Positions 8,772 to 17,222 of a stretch of DNA of 64,000 nt are shown here, in pieces. The stretch comes from Candidatus Endonucleibacter bathymodioli (GTDB lineage Bacteria; Pseudomonadota; Gammaproteobacteria; Pseudomonadales; Endozoicomonadaceae), in the NCBI GenBank assembly GCA_030674915.1, contig JASXSV010000009.1:95566-159565 (forward strand), in the 5' to 3' direction. Every line of letters starts with the position of its first letter. Within the stretch, counting starts at the first letter, position 1. The notes under the pieces were generated by a model. It saw nothing but the letters and a program-made list of their open reading frames with translations. It was not told the origin of the DNA and did not search any database. The position numbers and the translations under genes were made by a program.

Positions 8772-9969
8772 CCTTACGAGTAGAATATTCTGGCCATTTT
8801 GTATCTTTATATCTTGGATATAGATCAGGAAAGGATCGATACAATATACACTGTGCCTGCTTGCATTTACTAACGAGAATAAGCAACAGCGCTGCTCGTG
8901 CTTTAGGATTTGATATTACAGCTACTTGCTCTTCTAAATCCTTATCTGTCAATAGCGCAATCATCTTCAATCCATTTTTTATTCCATCATCCGTATCATC
9001 AGCGTTTTTGGACTTTACAAGCTTCAATAAATTGTCACCATTCCCCAACACATTATATTGTAACCGATGTTTTCTTGAGGTTTTTAACATTGCTGCTTTA
9101 AACTGATCAAAATCACAGTCAGGATCTAAAGTACTTTGATTGTAAAATGACATACCAAAATCGATCGAATGAAAACTACCGCTCAATCTATCATACATAT
9201 AATTATCCATCTTCAAATAGTCTTCATCACCAAGCAGATAACGCCTAAGAACTAATTCGGTAGCTGGTTGATCACACATTCTAACTTTATCTTCAGGATT
9301 CATCGCACTAGCATCCATAAAACCATCTAGGTGTTTAAAAGCTCCATAGTATCTTCCTTTATCTCTATCAACTGTATAGTGCGCACCGTAACCATTCATA
9401 GCTACCCCTCCAACAGCATTACCCTTAATAATTTTATAAACATTAGTCGCTAGAACCTCTTTTTGAATCAATAACTTGGGATTATCATAGTAACGACCTT
9501 TATATTTATGGCCTATCATATTATAAATAACACGCTGTAACATACGCTTGAAACGCGTTGCCGGTCGTTCCAAACCAGGTCCCTTCACATGCCAAGTCCC
9601 AGATAACACAGGGCGTCCACCATTAACTTCTTCCTTCTCATTATCTTTGCAATCTTTCACCTTCATTAATTGATGGTCAATGGTATCCATATAGCTTTTA
9701 GATCCTGGTACTTTTTCCCAGAAATCGTGGAAAGATACATCACCATTAACCGGCATTTTCTTCGGCAACCTCTCAGTATTTTTAACTGAAATATTTCTAT
9801 CTTTTAATATACGTACACTTTCCTCATCAAGACTGAACTTAGTTAATTGTCCATAATACCCACTAATTCTTTTTCCAGCGACCTTTTTGACAGAGCCACT
9901 AACCGCTTTGAAAACCACCAAAAGTGGTGAAAACAATTTTCCGGATATCCTATTATTATTGATTTTCAT
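8752..9969 (-). CDS. Orphan protein with kinase-like GDxD...IDFG motifs
   Basis: 405-412 aa with no family I can name. Two segments near residues 254-279 (full-length numbering) look like the catalytic and metal-binding loops of the atypical kinase fold seen in PI3/PI4-kinase and HipA-like proteins: LLGDEDYLKMDNYM, then 11 residues on, SIDFGMSF. An upstream ATNVYKIIKGNAVGGVA segment could be a nucleotide-binding strand region, but no clear P-loop is visible. There is no signal peptide. The start chosen is the ATG at 9969, with GGGA 8 bp upstream; ATG 9990 is in frame but has no Shine-Dalgarno. It stands alone, facing yacG, with IS scraps behind it. The kinase-like reading is an inference from short motifs. 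Confidence 0.65.
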   Translation of the reverse strand: MKINNNRISGKLFSPLLVVFKAVSGSVKKVAGKRISGYYGQLTKFSLDEESVRILKDRNISVKNTERLPKKMPVNGDVSFHDFWEKVPGSKSYMDTIDHQLMKVKDCKDNEKEEVNGGRPVLSGTWHVKGPGLERPATRFKRMLQRVIYNMIGHKYKGRYYDNPKLLIQKEVLATNVYKIIKGNAVGGVAMNGYGAHYTVDRDKGRYYGAFKHLDGFMDASAMNPEDKVRMCDQPATELVLRRYLLGDEDYLKMDNYMYDRLSGSFHSIDFGMSFYNQSTLDPDCDFDQFKAAMLKTSRKHRLQYNVLGNGDNLLKLVKSKNADDTDDGIKNGLKMIALLTDKDLEEQVAVISNPKARAALLLILVSKCKQAQCILYRSFPDLYPRYKDTKWPEYSTRKVMNLVV

Positions 9970-10112
9970 GCTTTCGATCCCAAAACCCATAAAAATTTTT
10001 GCACTAATTCAACTATCAGCATTACCTACCAGTACATACATTCAATTATAATAAACATCGCCCACACACAAAAAAACATTAATACATATGCACGAATCGT
10101 AACTTTATAAAT

Positions 10113-10224
10113 TGGTGAGGTAAAAATGCACGACAAGCAAGATCTTATGCTTATAAATAATCTATTAAATACGTTTTAACACAGCCAGACTGGCAAAAGA
10201 GCAATCGTGAAAAGGTCTCAAATA
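10113..10224. mobile_element. MITE-like fragment related to 29147-29291
   Basis: The segment shares ATGCTTATAAATA, AATACGTTTT and the end AAAAGGTCTCA with the element at 29147-29291, in the same order and with similar spacing. The right end resembles the terminal repeat of the IS5-family element at 41560-42761 (inner CGTGCAAAGGTCTCA). It is decayed and short, with no coding capacity. Confidence 0.5.
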
Positions 10225-10296
10225 CTGGTCGCACACAATTCTTTCGCACATTGCACAGCCTTAATAATTTCCTTATTCTCATCCGGAAATATCCAC

Positions 10297-10680
10297 AGTT
10301 ACCGATATTCATATAACACCAGTCATATTGCAGCCACCCCATAAGAAAGTGTGTGATGCCATCATAGAGCGCTATCGCTTAAAACCGTACTACTGGCGCA
10401 GGAAGGCCAGCCACATAATCTATTGCCAAGGTTCTGAAAAACATTGAGCCCAGCATACCCATGTTCATACCTTTCAGATAGGGGCCTAATCTTTTTGCCA
10501 GTTCAGGCCACCAAAACTTTCTCTATTCGCTGCATACAAGACTTTAGTACTGAGGTAAAGGTGACGTTCCTTGCCTGCAATCCATTGCGTTGGACGCACA
10601 TTGTATGCGTAAAAAGTCGACTTGCCGAGCCGCATCACTAGACAGAGCACCCGTGATGGATAGACTTGAGTGCTACCATT
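10297..10680 (+). pseudogene. IS630-type transposase fragment fused to an unknown repeat segment
   Basis: The part around 10340-10450 corresponds to the IS630 helix-turn-helix region: the clearer sister copy at 12190 reads LKAVLLAQEG and IAKALRNIEP. The following ~230 bp match that copy at roughly 85% by eye but encode nothing I recognise. Broken by stops in all frames. Confidence 0.55.
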
Positions 10681-10781
10681 GCCGCCAGATCCTATATCGA
10701 TAATTTTTTATTTGGAAATGTATTTGTATTTGTAATATTTTTATTGCATGCTCTCGCAGTTAGAAAAGACAATACTTCTAC

Positions 10782-11711
10782 TTACTCAATGAACTCAAAG
10801 TTTCCGTATATTATTGATAAATCCTGAAAAATCGAGATGTCTGGCATAACCCCATTAATCGTAGTGTGACTATCATCGAACTTACCTTGAAATAAATAAA
10901 TGATAGGTACATCTGATGAGTCTCTACTATCCATCAGTCCACGAGTTGCCATAGCATCATGTGGCATTGAAGCTACCAGAAACATATCATTAGCATGACA
11001 TGCATATACAAAATCACCCACTGCTAATACTTCACTATCATAGCTATTCCCAAAGATAGAAATATGGCTAACTTCTGTCATAGTCATAAAAGGAGAGACA
11101 GTACTGCTATCACCTAATGTAATTCTATATTTTCTATTATCAAGACTAAACTTTTTACTTGTAAGTATATTGCATTGATCATCAACAACGGAGTTTTCTT
11201 GTGTAATTTTTACTGCTGAGATATCGATATCCTTAACTAGATTCATTTTCATAGAATCCTTCTTTAATATGTTACTGCTTTCTCCTGTAAATGAAGATAA
11301 ATTTGAAATCTCATTACTAATATTATTAAAACTAATAGTCTTGTCTTTATATTGACCGTATAAAACACCTGAATTCAGCGCAATATAACTAGGACTTTCC
11401 GTCAATGGATTCCATACAATAAGTATATTATTATCAATGCATCCCGTGGCTATAGTATCAAAACTGAAATTATGAGCTTTATCATAACCCAACAGCCCTA
11501 ACATCGAACTCTTTTCCTGGTATATGCCAAAAAATTCAGACACTTTGCCACTTACAATAGCTATGGATAACTGATTATCATTCTGAAAACTTACCTGATA
11601 AAGACCATCAGGAATTGTACAAATATGTGGAACTTTTTTCTCAGGCTCACCGGCAAACGTAGTCATAGTCATAATGACAGATAATAAAAAAACAATGTGA
11701 TTCCAGCGCAT
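10782..11711 (-). CDS. Exported orphan protein (309 aa)
   Basis: I recognise no family. A clear Sec signal peptide (MRWNHIVFLLSVIMTMTTFA, cleavage probably before GEPEKK) implies a periplasmic or secreted protein. The start has AAGGA 8 bp upstream. The mature part is rich in beta-prone stretches and Asp/Ser/Asn, with no membrane segment, no repeated motif and only a few Cys (for example HICTIP, GCIDNN and DDQCNI). The gene is isolated, with IS scraps on both sides, and base composition is AT-rich like the other orphans here. Confidence 0.7.
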   Translation of the reverse strand: MRWNHIVFLLSVIMTMTTFAGEPEKKVPHICTIPDGLYQVSFQNDNQLSIAIVSGKVSEFFGIYQEKSSMLGLLGYDKAHNFSFDTIATGCIDNNILIVWNPLTESPSYIALNSGVLYGQYKDKTISFNNISNEISNLSSFTGESSNILKKDSMKMNLVKDIDISAVKITQENSVVDDQCNILTSKKFSLDNRKYRITLGDSSTVSPFMTMTEVSHISIFGNSYDSEVLAVGDFVYACHANDMFLVASMPHDAMATRGLMDSRDSSDVPIIYLFQGKFDDSHTTINGVMPDISIFQDLSIIYGNFEFIE

Positions 11712-12000
11712 TTGAATTCCTTTTCATAGCAAAAGTAATAGTGAAATATTTATTTCAAAATTGTCATTCCTGCCCCCAATACGGATATTAGAATATCAGA
11801 CAGCTATTTAAAAATAGCTATACTTTATAAACTATATATTCTGCTGAATAAAGTCAAGAAATATCACAGGACTAATTACTATCCTAGATTTCTACTGTAA
11901 TACCACGATAATTAATATAAGTCAAAAGTAGAGAATTATTATACACTAAGCCAAAGAAATTCTTTGTGAAAACATCATGTTATGTCGACTACCATGTTAT

Positions 12001-12108
12001 GAAAATCATCAAACAAAACGAAACAGACGTTGAGGTCTCCTATCTATGGCGTGAATATAGTGTGAGCTCGGCCAGTTTCTACAAATGGCGAGCTAAACTC
12101 ATCTCGTA
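12001..12108 (+). pseudogene. IS3-family orfA scrap
   Basis: The frame starting MKIIKQNETDVEVSYLW and continuing with SSASFYKWRAKLIS is the helix-turn-helix end of an IS3-type orfA (typical pattern: V.elcRe.giS.atFYkWr.ky). It stops at TAA 12106-12108; no orfB is visible. Confidence 0.65.
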
Positions 12109-12189
12109 AATCTCTAGGATATCATTTGAAAAAAATTGCAAAACCAGCTGGTCCGAGAATCTTGGCTAAACAGGAGCAATCAGCATAGT

Positions 12190-12545
12190 CCTTTACAGCC
12201 ACTCTTTAAGAAAGTGTGCGACGACACCATAGAGCACTACCACTTAAGGCTGTATTACTGGCGCAGGAAGGACGGCTCACATCATCTATTGCCAAGGCTT
12301 TGAGAAACATTGAGCCCCGCATATCCATGCTCATACCTTTCAGATAGGTGCCTAATCTTTTTGCCAGTTCAGGCCACCCAAACTTTCTCTATTCTCTGCA
12401 TACAAGACTTTACTACTGGGTAAAGGTGAAGTTCCTTGTCTGCAATCCATTACGCTGGGCGCATATTTTATGCGTAAAAAGTCGACGTTCCGAGCTGCAT
12501 CACTAGACAGAGTACCCTTGATGGATAGTCTTGAGTGCTACTTTT
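12190..12545 (+). pseudogene. IS630-type transposase fragment, second copy of the chimeric repeat
   Basis: One frame reads LKAVLLAQEGRLTSSIAKAL then RNIEP, the N-terminal helix-turn-helix of IS630-family transposases. The rest is a near-identical direct copy of the segment ending at 10680. The two copies lie about 1.9 kb apart and flank the secreted orphan at 10782-11711. Confidence 0.6.
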
Positions 12546-12914
12546 AATGAAGTTCCAGATAAGACGATTGTTGCGTATAGGTTATGCTCCATAACGTCAG
12601 ACACGGTTCAAACTATTGCATAGTTGCTTTTTTTTAAAATCCGCGATATATTGCTTTTACCAAAATAAAGGTCTATTGTCGTGTTTTACTAATCTTTCTT
12701 GCAAATGGCTAGATGCTAGATGGGCGGTAGCGTGGCTTGGGGAACAACTCGGGAAACAATATGGTGCAAGTTATGAGTCTGATGGTGATGACTATTAATT
12801 ATACACTACAACCCCGTAAAGTGCGTTTATGCCGACAAAGAATAGCACTAGCGTTATTCCAGTGCCACAGGTTATTAAAGTTATAGCTCGGTGTTACAAT
12901 AGTGCAGGCATACA

Positions 12915-12991
12915 TGCATTCCCATGCAGGAGCGTGAGAACTAGGAGTGGTGAGCTAGGTATGCATTACCACGCAGGAGCATGGGAACTAG
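12915..12991 (+). repeat. Pair of REP-like palindromes
   Basis: Two 30-bp units (12915-12944 and 12962-12991), 47 bp apart and in direct orientation, each an imperfect hairpin: TTCCCATGC-AGGA-GCGTGAGAA in the first and TTACCACGC-AGGA-GCATGGGAA in the second. The pattern resembles the dispersed palindromes with the core GGAGCGTGGGAAC that many gammaproteobacteria carry in spacers. Confidence 0.6.
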
Positions 12992-13130
12992 AAACATTAC
13001 AGCGCCATATTCCCCGAATAGTCTATCAATACCAGATACTAGGTCAATAGTACTTTTTATTCAATATTTAGGTGGATTATCCAGATGTATATTGAAATAT
13101 GGAATATGTATGCCATCTTTCCTCATACTA

Positions 13131-13254
13131 TGAGACCTTTGCACGATAACGCTGCATAAGCCCCACTATTAATTAAATCGTATTTTTTTGAAGACAAAGC
13201 CTTAAAAAACACGATTTCAGCTCGAATATGCGCCATTCTAGCCATTTCACCCAT
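13131..13254 (+). mobile_element. Solo left end of the IS5-family element
   Basis: 124 bp starting TGAGACCTTTGCACGATAAC that match, almost base for base, the left end of the IS5 element at 41560 and the copy at 63611. The match ends abruptly in CATTTCACCC; no transposase follows. Confidence 0.8.
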
Positions 13255-13511
13255 TGGTCTGCTAGGGAAAGTAGTTTTTGGCTGCCATTCTAAAATAAAT
13301 TAATTGAATTGGATTAGATTACATCGAGCATTAAATAACAAATTATAATCCACTTTAAAGTTTCCATTCCGAGCTAAAGGGCTAAATCACATGTATCAAA
13401 AGAACTAGGAAAAAGAATTACTCCAATATATGTACATACTATCAATAAAATTAAGGATGAAACATAGTATATTAAGCAAGTATGAATAACAGAGTTTTAT
13501 ACTTATTTATT
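13255..13511. other. Spacer between IS5 scrap and IS30 element
   Basis: AT-rich, with no feature I can support. Confidence 0.4.
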
Positions 13512-14602
13512 GCAGCGCGGATTTTAGTCATAAGTGCGCCCTTAAAATTTATGCAGCTAACGCCATTTCACTATAAATCTCATCAGGTGTTTTAAAGTCT
13601 AACAGTTTTCTTGGTCTTTGGTTTAGTCGGTTTTGTATATCTAAAATTTCTTTGTCAGTGACATTATCCAAAGATTGGCTTTTGGGCAAATATTGTCTTA
13701 TCAAACCATTATGATTTTCATTCAAACCTCGTTCCCACGAGGAGTAAGGGTGAGCAAAATAGGTATCTACGTTAAGCTTTTTCTTGATTTTTTCATGAAA
13801 GGCGAACTCCTTTCCGTTATCAAATGTGATCGTGAGTAAGTCTGATTGGTAAGGCTTGAGCATCGTTATAATTGCTTTCGTCACCACGTCAGCGTGCTTT
13901 GAAGGAACACGTTTTACCAAATTTAATTTACTCACTCTTTCCGTTAATGTAACCAGTACACCCTTGTGTCTTTTGCCAATTACAGTGTCTGCTTCCCAAT
14001 CGCCTAAACGTATTTTTTGATCCACAATTCCAGGTCGATCATCAATGCTAACACGGTTTCGGATCTGGCCTCGTGCATCGGGCTTTCTTGTTCTTTGCTT
14101 ATACTTCTTGTGCCGAAGATGTTGATACAAGCAACCACCCCCAGCTTTGTCCTCTCGAATAAACTGGTAAATCGTAGAGGGACATACAGAAGGTTGATTA
14201 TCTCGTTTAAGGCGTCCTTGTATTTGCTCAGGGCTCCACTGCTTACTTAGTCTGTCAGTAATTTTATCTTTCAGTTCAGCTACCATCTTGGTCGCTTTTG
14301 GTTTCTGTTGATGACGTTCCTGCGCAAAATTATGTGCTTGCTTCGGGCGATAACCTCTAGCCCCTGTATTTCTAGCCAACTCTCTTTTAACGGTACTCAA
14401 ATCACGCCTTAAGTCTTGGGCGATAATTTCATTTGAAACTCCTGCTTTTTTCTCTGACCAAATCTGGTATCTTTCTTCTTGAGTCAGGTGGGTATAACGC
14501 TTATTCATAAGTGGTCTCACATTGGTTTTTGGTAGAACCGTGAGTGTACCCTCTGGCTCAACTTTTTCAATATGGCGCACTTATGACTGAAATCCGCGCA
14601 GC
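13512..14602 (-). mobile_element. Complete IS30-family insertion sequence
   Basis: A 1091-bp element bounded by 29-bp imperfect inverted repeats, 13512-13540 and 14574-14602, with 2 mismatches (shared core AGTCATAAGTGCGCC). It encloses a single transposase gene on the minus strand. I could not identify a convincing target duplication at the ends. The transposase is intact, so it may be active. It appears inserted into an older transposase remnant (14603-14801). Confidence 0.88.
13549..14508 (-). CDS. IS30-family transposase
   Basis: DDE transposase that recognises the element's inverted repeats and moves it through a circular intermediate (family knowledge). The N-terminal helix-turn-helix starts MNKRYTHLTQEERYQIW. 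The DDE core has LGDWEADTVIGK (first Asp), LLTITFDNGKEFAFHEKI (second Asp) and SSWERGLNENHNGLIRQYLP (Glu in NEN). The LNQRPRKLLDFKTPDE tail is typical. I use the ATG at 14508 (319 aa). The open frame reaches back to a GTG at 14580 inside the right inverted repeat, but that start would give an atypical N-terminus. Confidence 0.95.
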   Translation of the reverse strand: MNKRYTHLTQEERYQIWSEKKAGVSNEIIAQDLRRDLSTVKRELARNTGARGYRPKQAHNFAQERHQQKPKATKMVAELKDKITDRLSKQWSPEQIQGRLKRDNQPSVCPSTIYQFIREDKAGGGCLYQHLRHKKYKQRTRKPDARGQIRNRVSIDDRPGIVDQKIRLGDWEADTVIGKRHKGVLVTLTERVSKLNLVKRVPSKHADVVTKAIITMLKPYQSDLLTITFDNGKEFAFHEKIKKKLNVDTYFAHPYSSWERGLNENHNGLIRQYLPKSQSLDNVTDKEILDIQNRLNQRPRKLLDFKTPDEIYSEMALAA

Positions 14603-14801
14603 TATAGAGTCGGTGAGTACACAGCATCATCATCAATGGATCATATCGGCGACCATTACCACCTTGTAATATGGTTCTATAACTGATGCCATCCGTTCCA
14701 GAAACTTCTCTGTGCGGGTTTGGTGGCGTTTGTTTTTGTATTATCTGGCGGCGAAACTGAGTTACTACTCCATGGGTAATCTCATAAAATAGCAATAACA
14801 T
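14603..14801 (-). pseudogene. Transposase N-terminal remnant cut by the IS30 element
   Basis: The minus-strand frame MLLLFYEITHGVVTQF... contains GGNGRRYDPLMMML, the pattern of the N-terminal region of IS4/IS1182-like DDE transposases (G..Y.P.MMLkLLlY). The similarity breaks off at the IS30 inverted repeat, so the IS30 probably landed in it. The assignment to a family is weak. Confidence 0.45.
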
Positions 14802-14865
14802 AGATTATCTCATTACGAGACGTAATCTCTGTTCCATAGGCATAAATACAGCAACAGGTGACTAA

Positions 14866-15432
14866 ATGAGAATACTTAACCATTCTACGCTGATGACAGT
14901 ACATGCACTTTTAGCGGCCTTTATCTTACCCGCAGCAATAATGTTTTTTGTAACAGGTGCTCTTTATACTTGGGGCATAAAAGGCAATTACGATACAAGT
15001 ACTCATGAACTACACCTTAAACAACCTATTCAAGGCGAGCTTGATGAACTTGTTACGTTAGCAAAAAAAGAGTTACAGAAGAAAAGTTTAGAAGAGCCAT
15101 CAGGTAAAGCTAAAATCAAAAGAATTGGTTCTTTTTTCAGGCTAGAATGGACTGGTTCAAATATGGATATTATCATTGAACCAACATCACAACCATTAAT
15201 AGCTAAAATAGAAATAAAAAAAACAGCTTGGCACCGACAATTTGTACAATTACACAAAGCAAAAGGTGGTACTCCATTTAAAGTATATGCCGCTGCATTT
15301 GCCACTGCTTTGCTATTATTGCTCATTTCAGGTTTTATTATGGCATGGCAGATGCCAAAATTACGCAAGCGTACGTTAGTTTCTGTATCATTTGGTATAG
15401 CCGTGTTTATTATAATGGTTGTATCCAGTTAA
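14866..15432 (+). CDS. PepSY-associated-type membrane protein
   Basis: 188-aa inner-membrane protein with three hydrophobic segments: about residues 10-38 (the HALLAAFILPAAIMFFVTGA region), 143-161 and 170-187. The ~100-residue loop between the first and second is predicted periplasmic. The pattern, with His in the first segment and GALYTWG after it, resembles PepSY_TM proteins, often linked to iron or copper handling. It lies about 1.1 kb upstream of the copper efflux genes on the same strand and may belong to that island. I am sure of the membrane topology type, less of the family. Confidence 0.65.
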   Translation: MRILNHSTLMTVHALLAAFILPAAIMFFVTGALYTWGIKGNYDTSTHELHLKQPIQGELDELVTLAKKELQKKSLEEPSGKAKIKRIGSFFRLEWTGSNMDIIIEPTSQPLIAKIEIKKTAWHRQFVQLHKAKGGTPFKVYAAAFATALLLLLISGFIMAWQMPKLRKRTLVSVSFGIAVFIIMVVSS

Positions 15433-15486
15433 ATATATCCGTAAAATGCCAACAAAAAAAAACACAGCGGACAGTTTAAAGGATAA

Positions 15487-15702
15487 ATGATGGAAAATGA
15501 TGGTCTTGAATTACTAATAAGTATAGGTATAGCGGCTTTAGTTTGGCTAACTCCTTTCCTCATAATACTGGGCTCAAACAAGACTGGAGGCGGTGAAAAG
15601 GTGTCCTGGTTATTAGCTGTGTTTTTCATATCATGGTTTGTATGGATTTTCTATTTTCTACTTGCGCCAATCAAACCTGAAAAACTAACAAAACAAGAGT
15701 AA
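15487..15702 (+). CDS. Small two-helix membrane protein (superinfection-immunity-like)
   Basis: 71 aa with two membrane helices: about residues 8-28 (ISIGIAALVWLTPFLIILG) and 40-62 (VSWLLAVFFISWFVWIFYFL). The second helix resembles the Imm_superinfect/T4 Imm-like family, a weak match based on hydrophobic pattern and a Trp-rich helix. It starts with ATG 15487 or 15490 after AAAGGA. A degenerate second copy of its 3' half lies at 23485-23613, beyond the copper pump genes. Confidence 0.6.
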   Translation: MMENDGLELLISIGIAALVWLTPFLIILGSNKTGGGEKVSWLLAVFFISWFVWIFYFLLAPIKPEKLTKQE

Positions 15703-15956
15703 TTTTAGTTCTGGAAAATACTGCGACCAACTTTAACAAAAGAACTGATACCGTAAGTCTATTGGTAAAGTCCAATCTGGGCTTAGAATTCACACATGAG
15801 TAAATAGCAGTATCATGAAACTTGAGTTTGTAAATAGGCTATTGGTTACCAGATAAGCTATCGTCTGATCAAAAAACCAATAGCACTTATATGAAAGATG
15901 AGGCGACAATTATACTGGCAAAGAACACTATTAATACTAAAATAATGGAGATGGTA

Positions 15957-17222
15957 ATGAGAATGACATATGTCTTAAGTATTGCAATAGCACTGTTTTT
16001 AGTTACTTTAGGTAGAGCAGCGGCCTCTTCTTTTGAATGTTATTTAGAATGTCTCAGCAATCATCCTCGTATTATGAGTATCCTTTCGACAAGTAAATCT
16101 TCACAATTTCAGGCTAAAGGAGAGCTTGGACTGCCAGACCCTGTGTTTTCTTTTGGTGTTGATAACGTTCCTATATCAGATCCAGCTTTTGATCGATTCT
16201 TACCCACGTCAAAAATTATTGGCTTTAATCAAAAAATACCCAACCCAATTTTACTTCGTGCAAAATCAAACAAATTCAAACAACTTTCAGAAAAACAAAT
16301 CTTAATGGCAGATTATATGTATCAACGACTTAAATTCATGCTCATTACAAAATTAGCAGAATATCAGTCTATTAAAACACAACAAGAACTAATCAAAAAA
16401 CAATTAAAATTATACAAGGATTTAGAAAAAACTTTTAATGGTAAAATTAAATCTGGGCGCGCTATCTACCAGCGTTTTTCTGAAATTGATGTTGAGCGCG
16501 CTGAAGCAGAGCGCAACCTCAATAATCTTGAAGCTAGCTTAATATCTATTGAAGCAGAATTCATCAACCTTATTGATGAGATACCTACCATCTATACACA
16601 GGACATAACAGACCAAACTTGGGATAAAAACCCAAACAAACTTTATCCTGTATTAATAGCAAAACAGGATGTTGATATTGCCATGAAGGCTATTGATATA
16701 GCCAATGCAGCTTTCCTTCCTAACTTTGGTATAAATGTAGTTTATAAACAGCGTGAAAATGGAAAAAATAAGAGTTTCTCTGGTGATGATTGGTTTTCTG
16801 TTCAAGCACAAATAACAATGCCACTATGGGCATCCAGCAATCAAAAACCCAAGCTTAAAGCCGCCTTAGAGAAGAAAAATAGTGCAGAATTTGAATTTGA
16901 CAATACCCGCAGGAGCTGGATACAGAAAATGAAATCTCTTCAAAGTACACGCGATGCTTCGTCAAAAAATATCCTCATTTTGCAGGATAAAGATCATGCA
17001 ATGAGAAGTAAAATAGACGCCGCTCAACGTAATTATGAGGCAGGCACAACAGATCTTGATGTGGTTCTCCTTGCTAGAATCGACCGTTTTAATATTCAAG
17101 CTCAGCTCATTAAAGTTAAATCTCAACACACCTCTAATGCTGCGGAGTTTAATTCAAATATTTTTGCAGGCTCTTATACTGCTCATTCAGCCACTAGAGA
17201 TAGGAAGAAGAAAAATGACTAA
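15957..17222 (+). CDS. cusC: Outer-membrane channel of Cu/Ag efflux pump (CusC/TolC-like)
   Basis: Outer membrane factor that would form the exit duct of the tripartite RND pump with the next two genes. The signal peptide is MRMTYVLSIAIALFLVTLGRAAAS. Two long coiled-coil regions (about residues 110-185 and 290-380 of the mature chain) and PVFSFGVDNVPISDP near the N-terminus fit the CzcC/CusC group. I take the ATG at 15957, with GGAG 6 bp upstream; the open frame extends to 15891 but that would put 22 residues before the signal peptide. At 421 aa it is slightly short. The stop overlaps the cusB start by 8 bp, so translation is probably coupled. Confidence 0.85.
   Translation: MRMTYVLSIAIALFLVTLGRAAASSFECYLECLSNHPRIMSILSTSKSSQFQAKGELGLPDPVFSFGVDNVPISDPAFDRFLPTSKIIGFNQKIPNPILLRAKSNKFKQLSEKQILMADYMYQRLKFMLITKLAEYQSIKTQQELIKKQLKLYKDLEKTFNGKIKSGRAIYQRFSEIDVERAEAERNLNNLEASLISIEAEFINLIDEIPTIYTQDITDQTWDKNPNKLYPVLIAKQDVDIAMKAIDIANAAFLPNFGINVVYKQRENGKNKSFSGDDWFSVQAQITMPLWASSNQKPKLKAALEKKNSAEFEFDNTRRSWIQKMKSLQSTRDASSKNILILQDKDHAMRSKIDAAQRNYEAGTTDLDVVLLARIDRFNIQAQLIKVKSQHTSNAAEFNSNIFAGSYTAHSATRDRKKKND

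Larger units (their letters stand above)
9970..10781. other. Gene-free region of IS scraps
   Basis: About 800 bp holding a MITE-like fragment (10113-10224) and an IS630-type fragment (10297-10680), listed separately. ORFs of 60-65 codons here do not look real. Confidence 0.6.
11712..13130. other. Gene-free IS graveyard
   Basis: About 1.4 kb holding an IS3 orfA scrap, an IS630-type scrap and a REP-like palindrome pair (listed separately). ORFs at 12616-12798 and 12829-13050 lack ribosome binding sites and protein-like composition, and the second runs through the palindromes. Confidence 0.6.

Noticed and set aside
10444-10641. 65-codon ORF in the chimeric repeat
   Set aside because: The frame is not kept in the sister copy at 12190-12545, so it is not under coding selection.
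12616-13050. Two ORFs of 60 and 73 codons
   Set aside because: No Shine-Dalgarno, no protein-like composition; the second runs through the REP-like palindromes.
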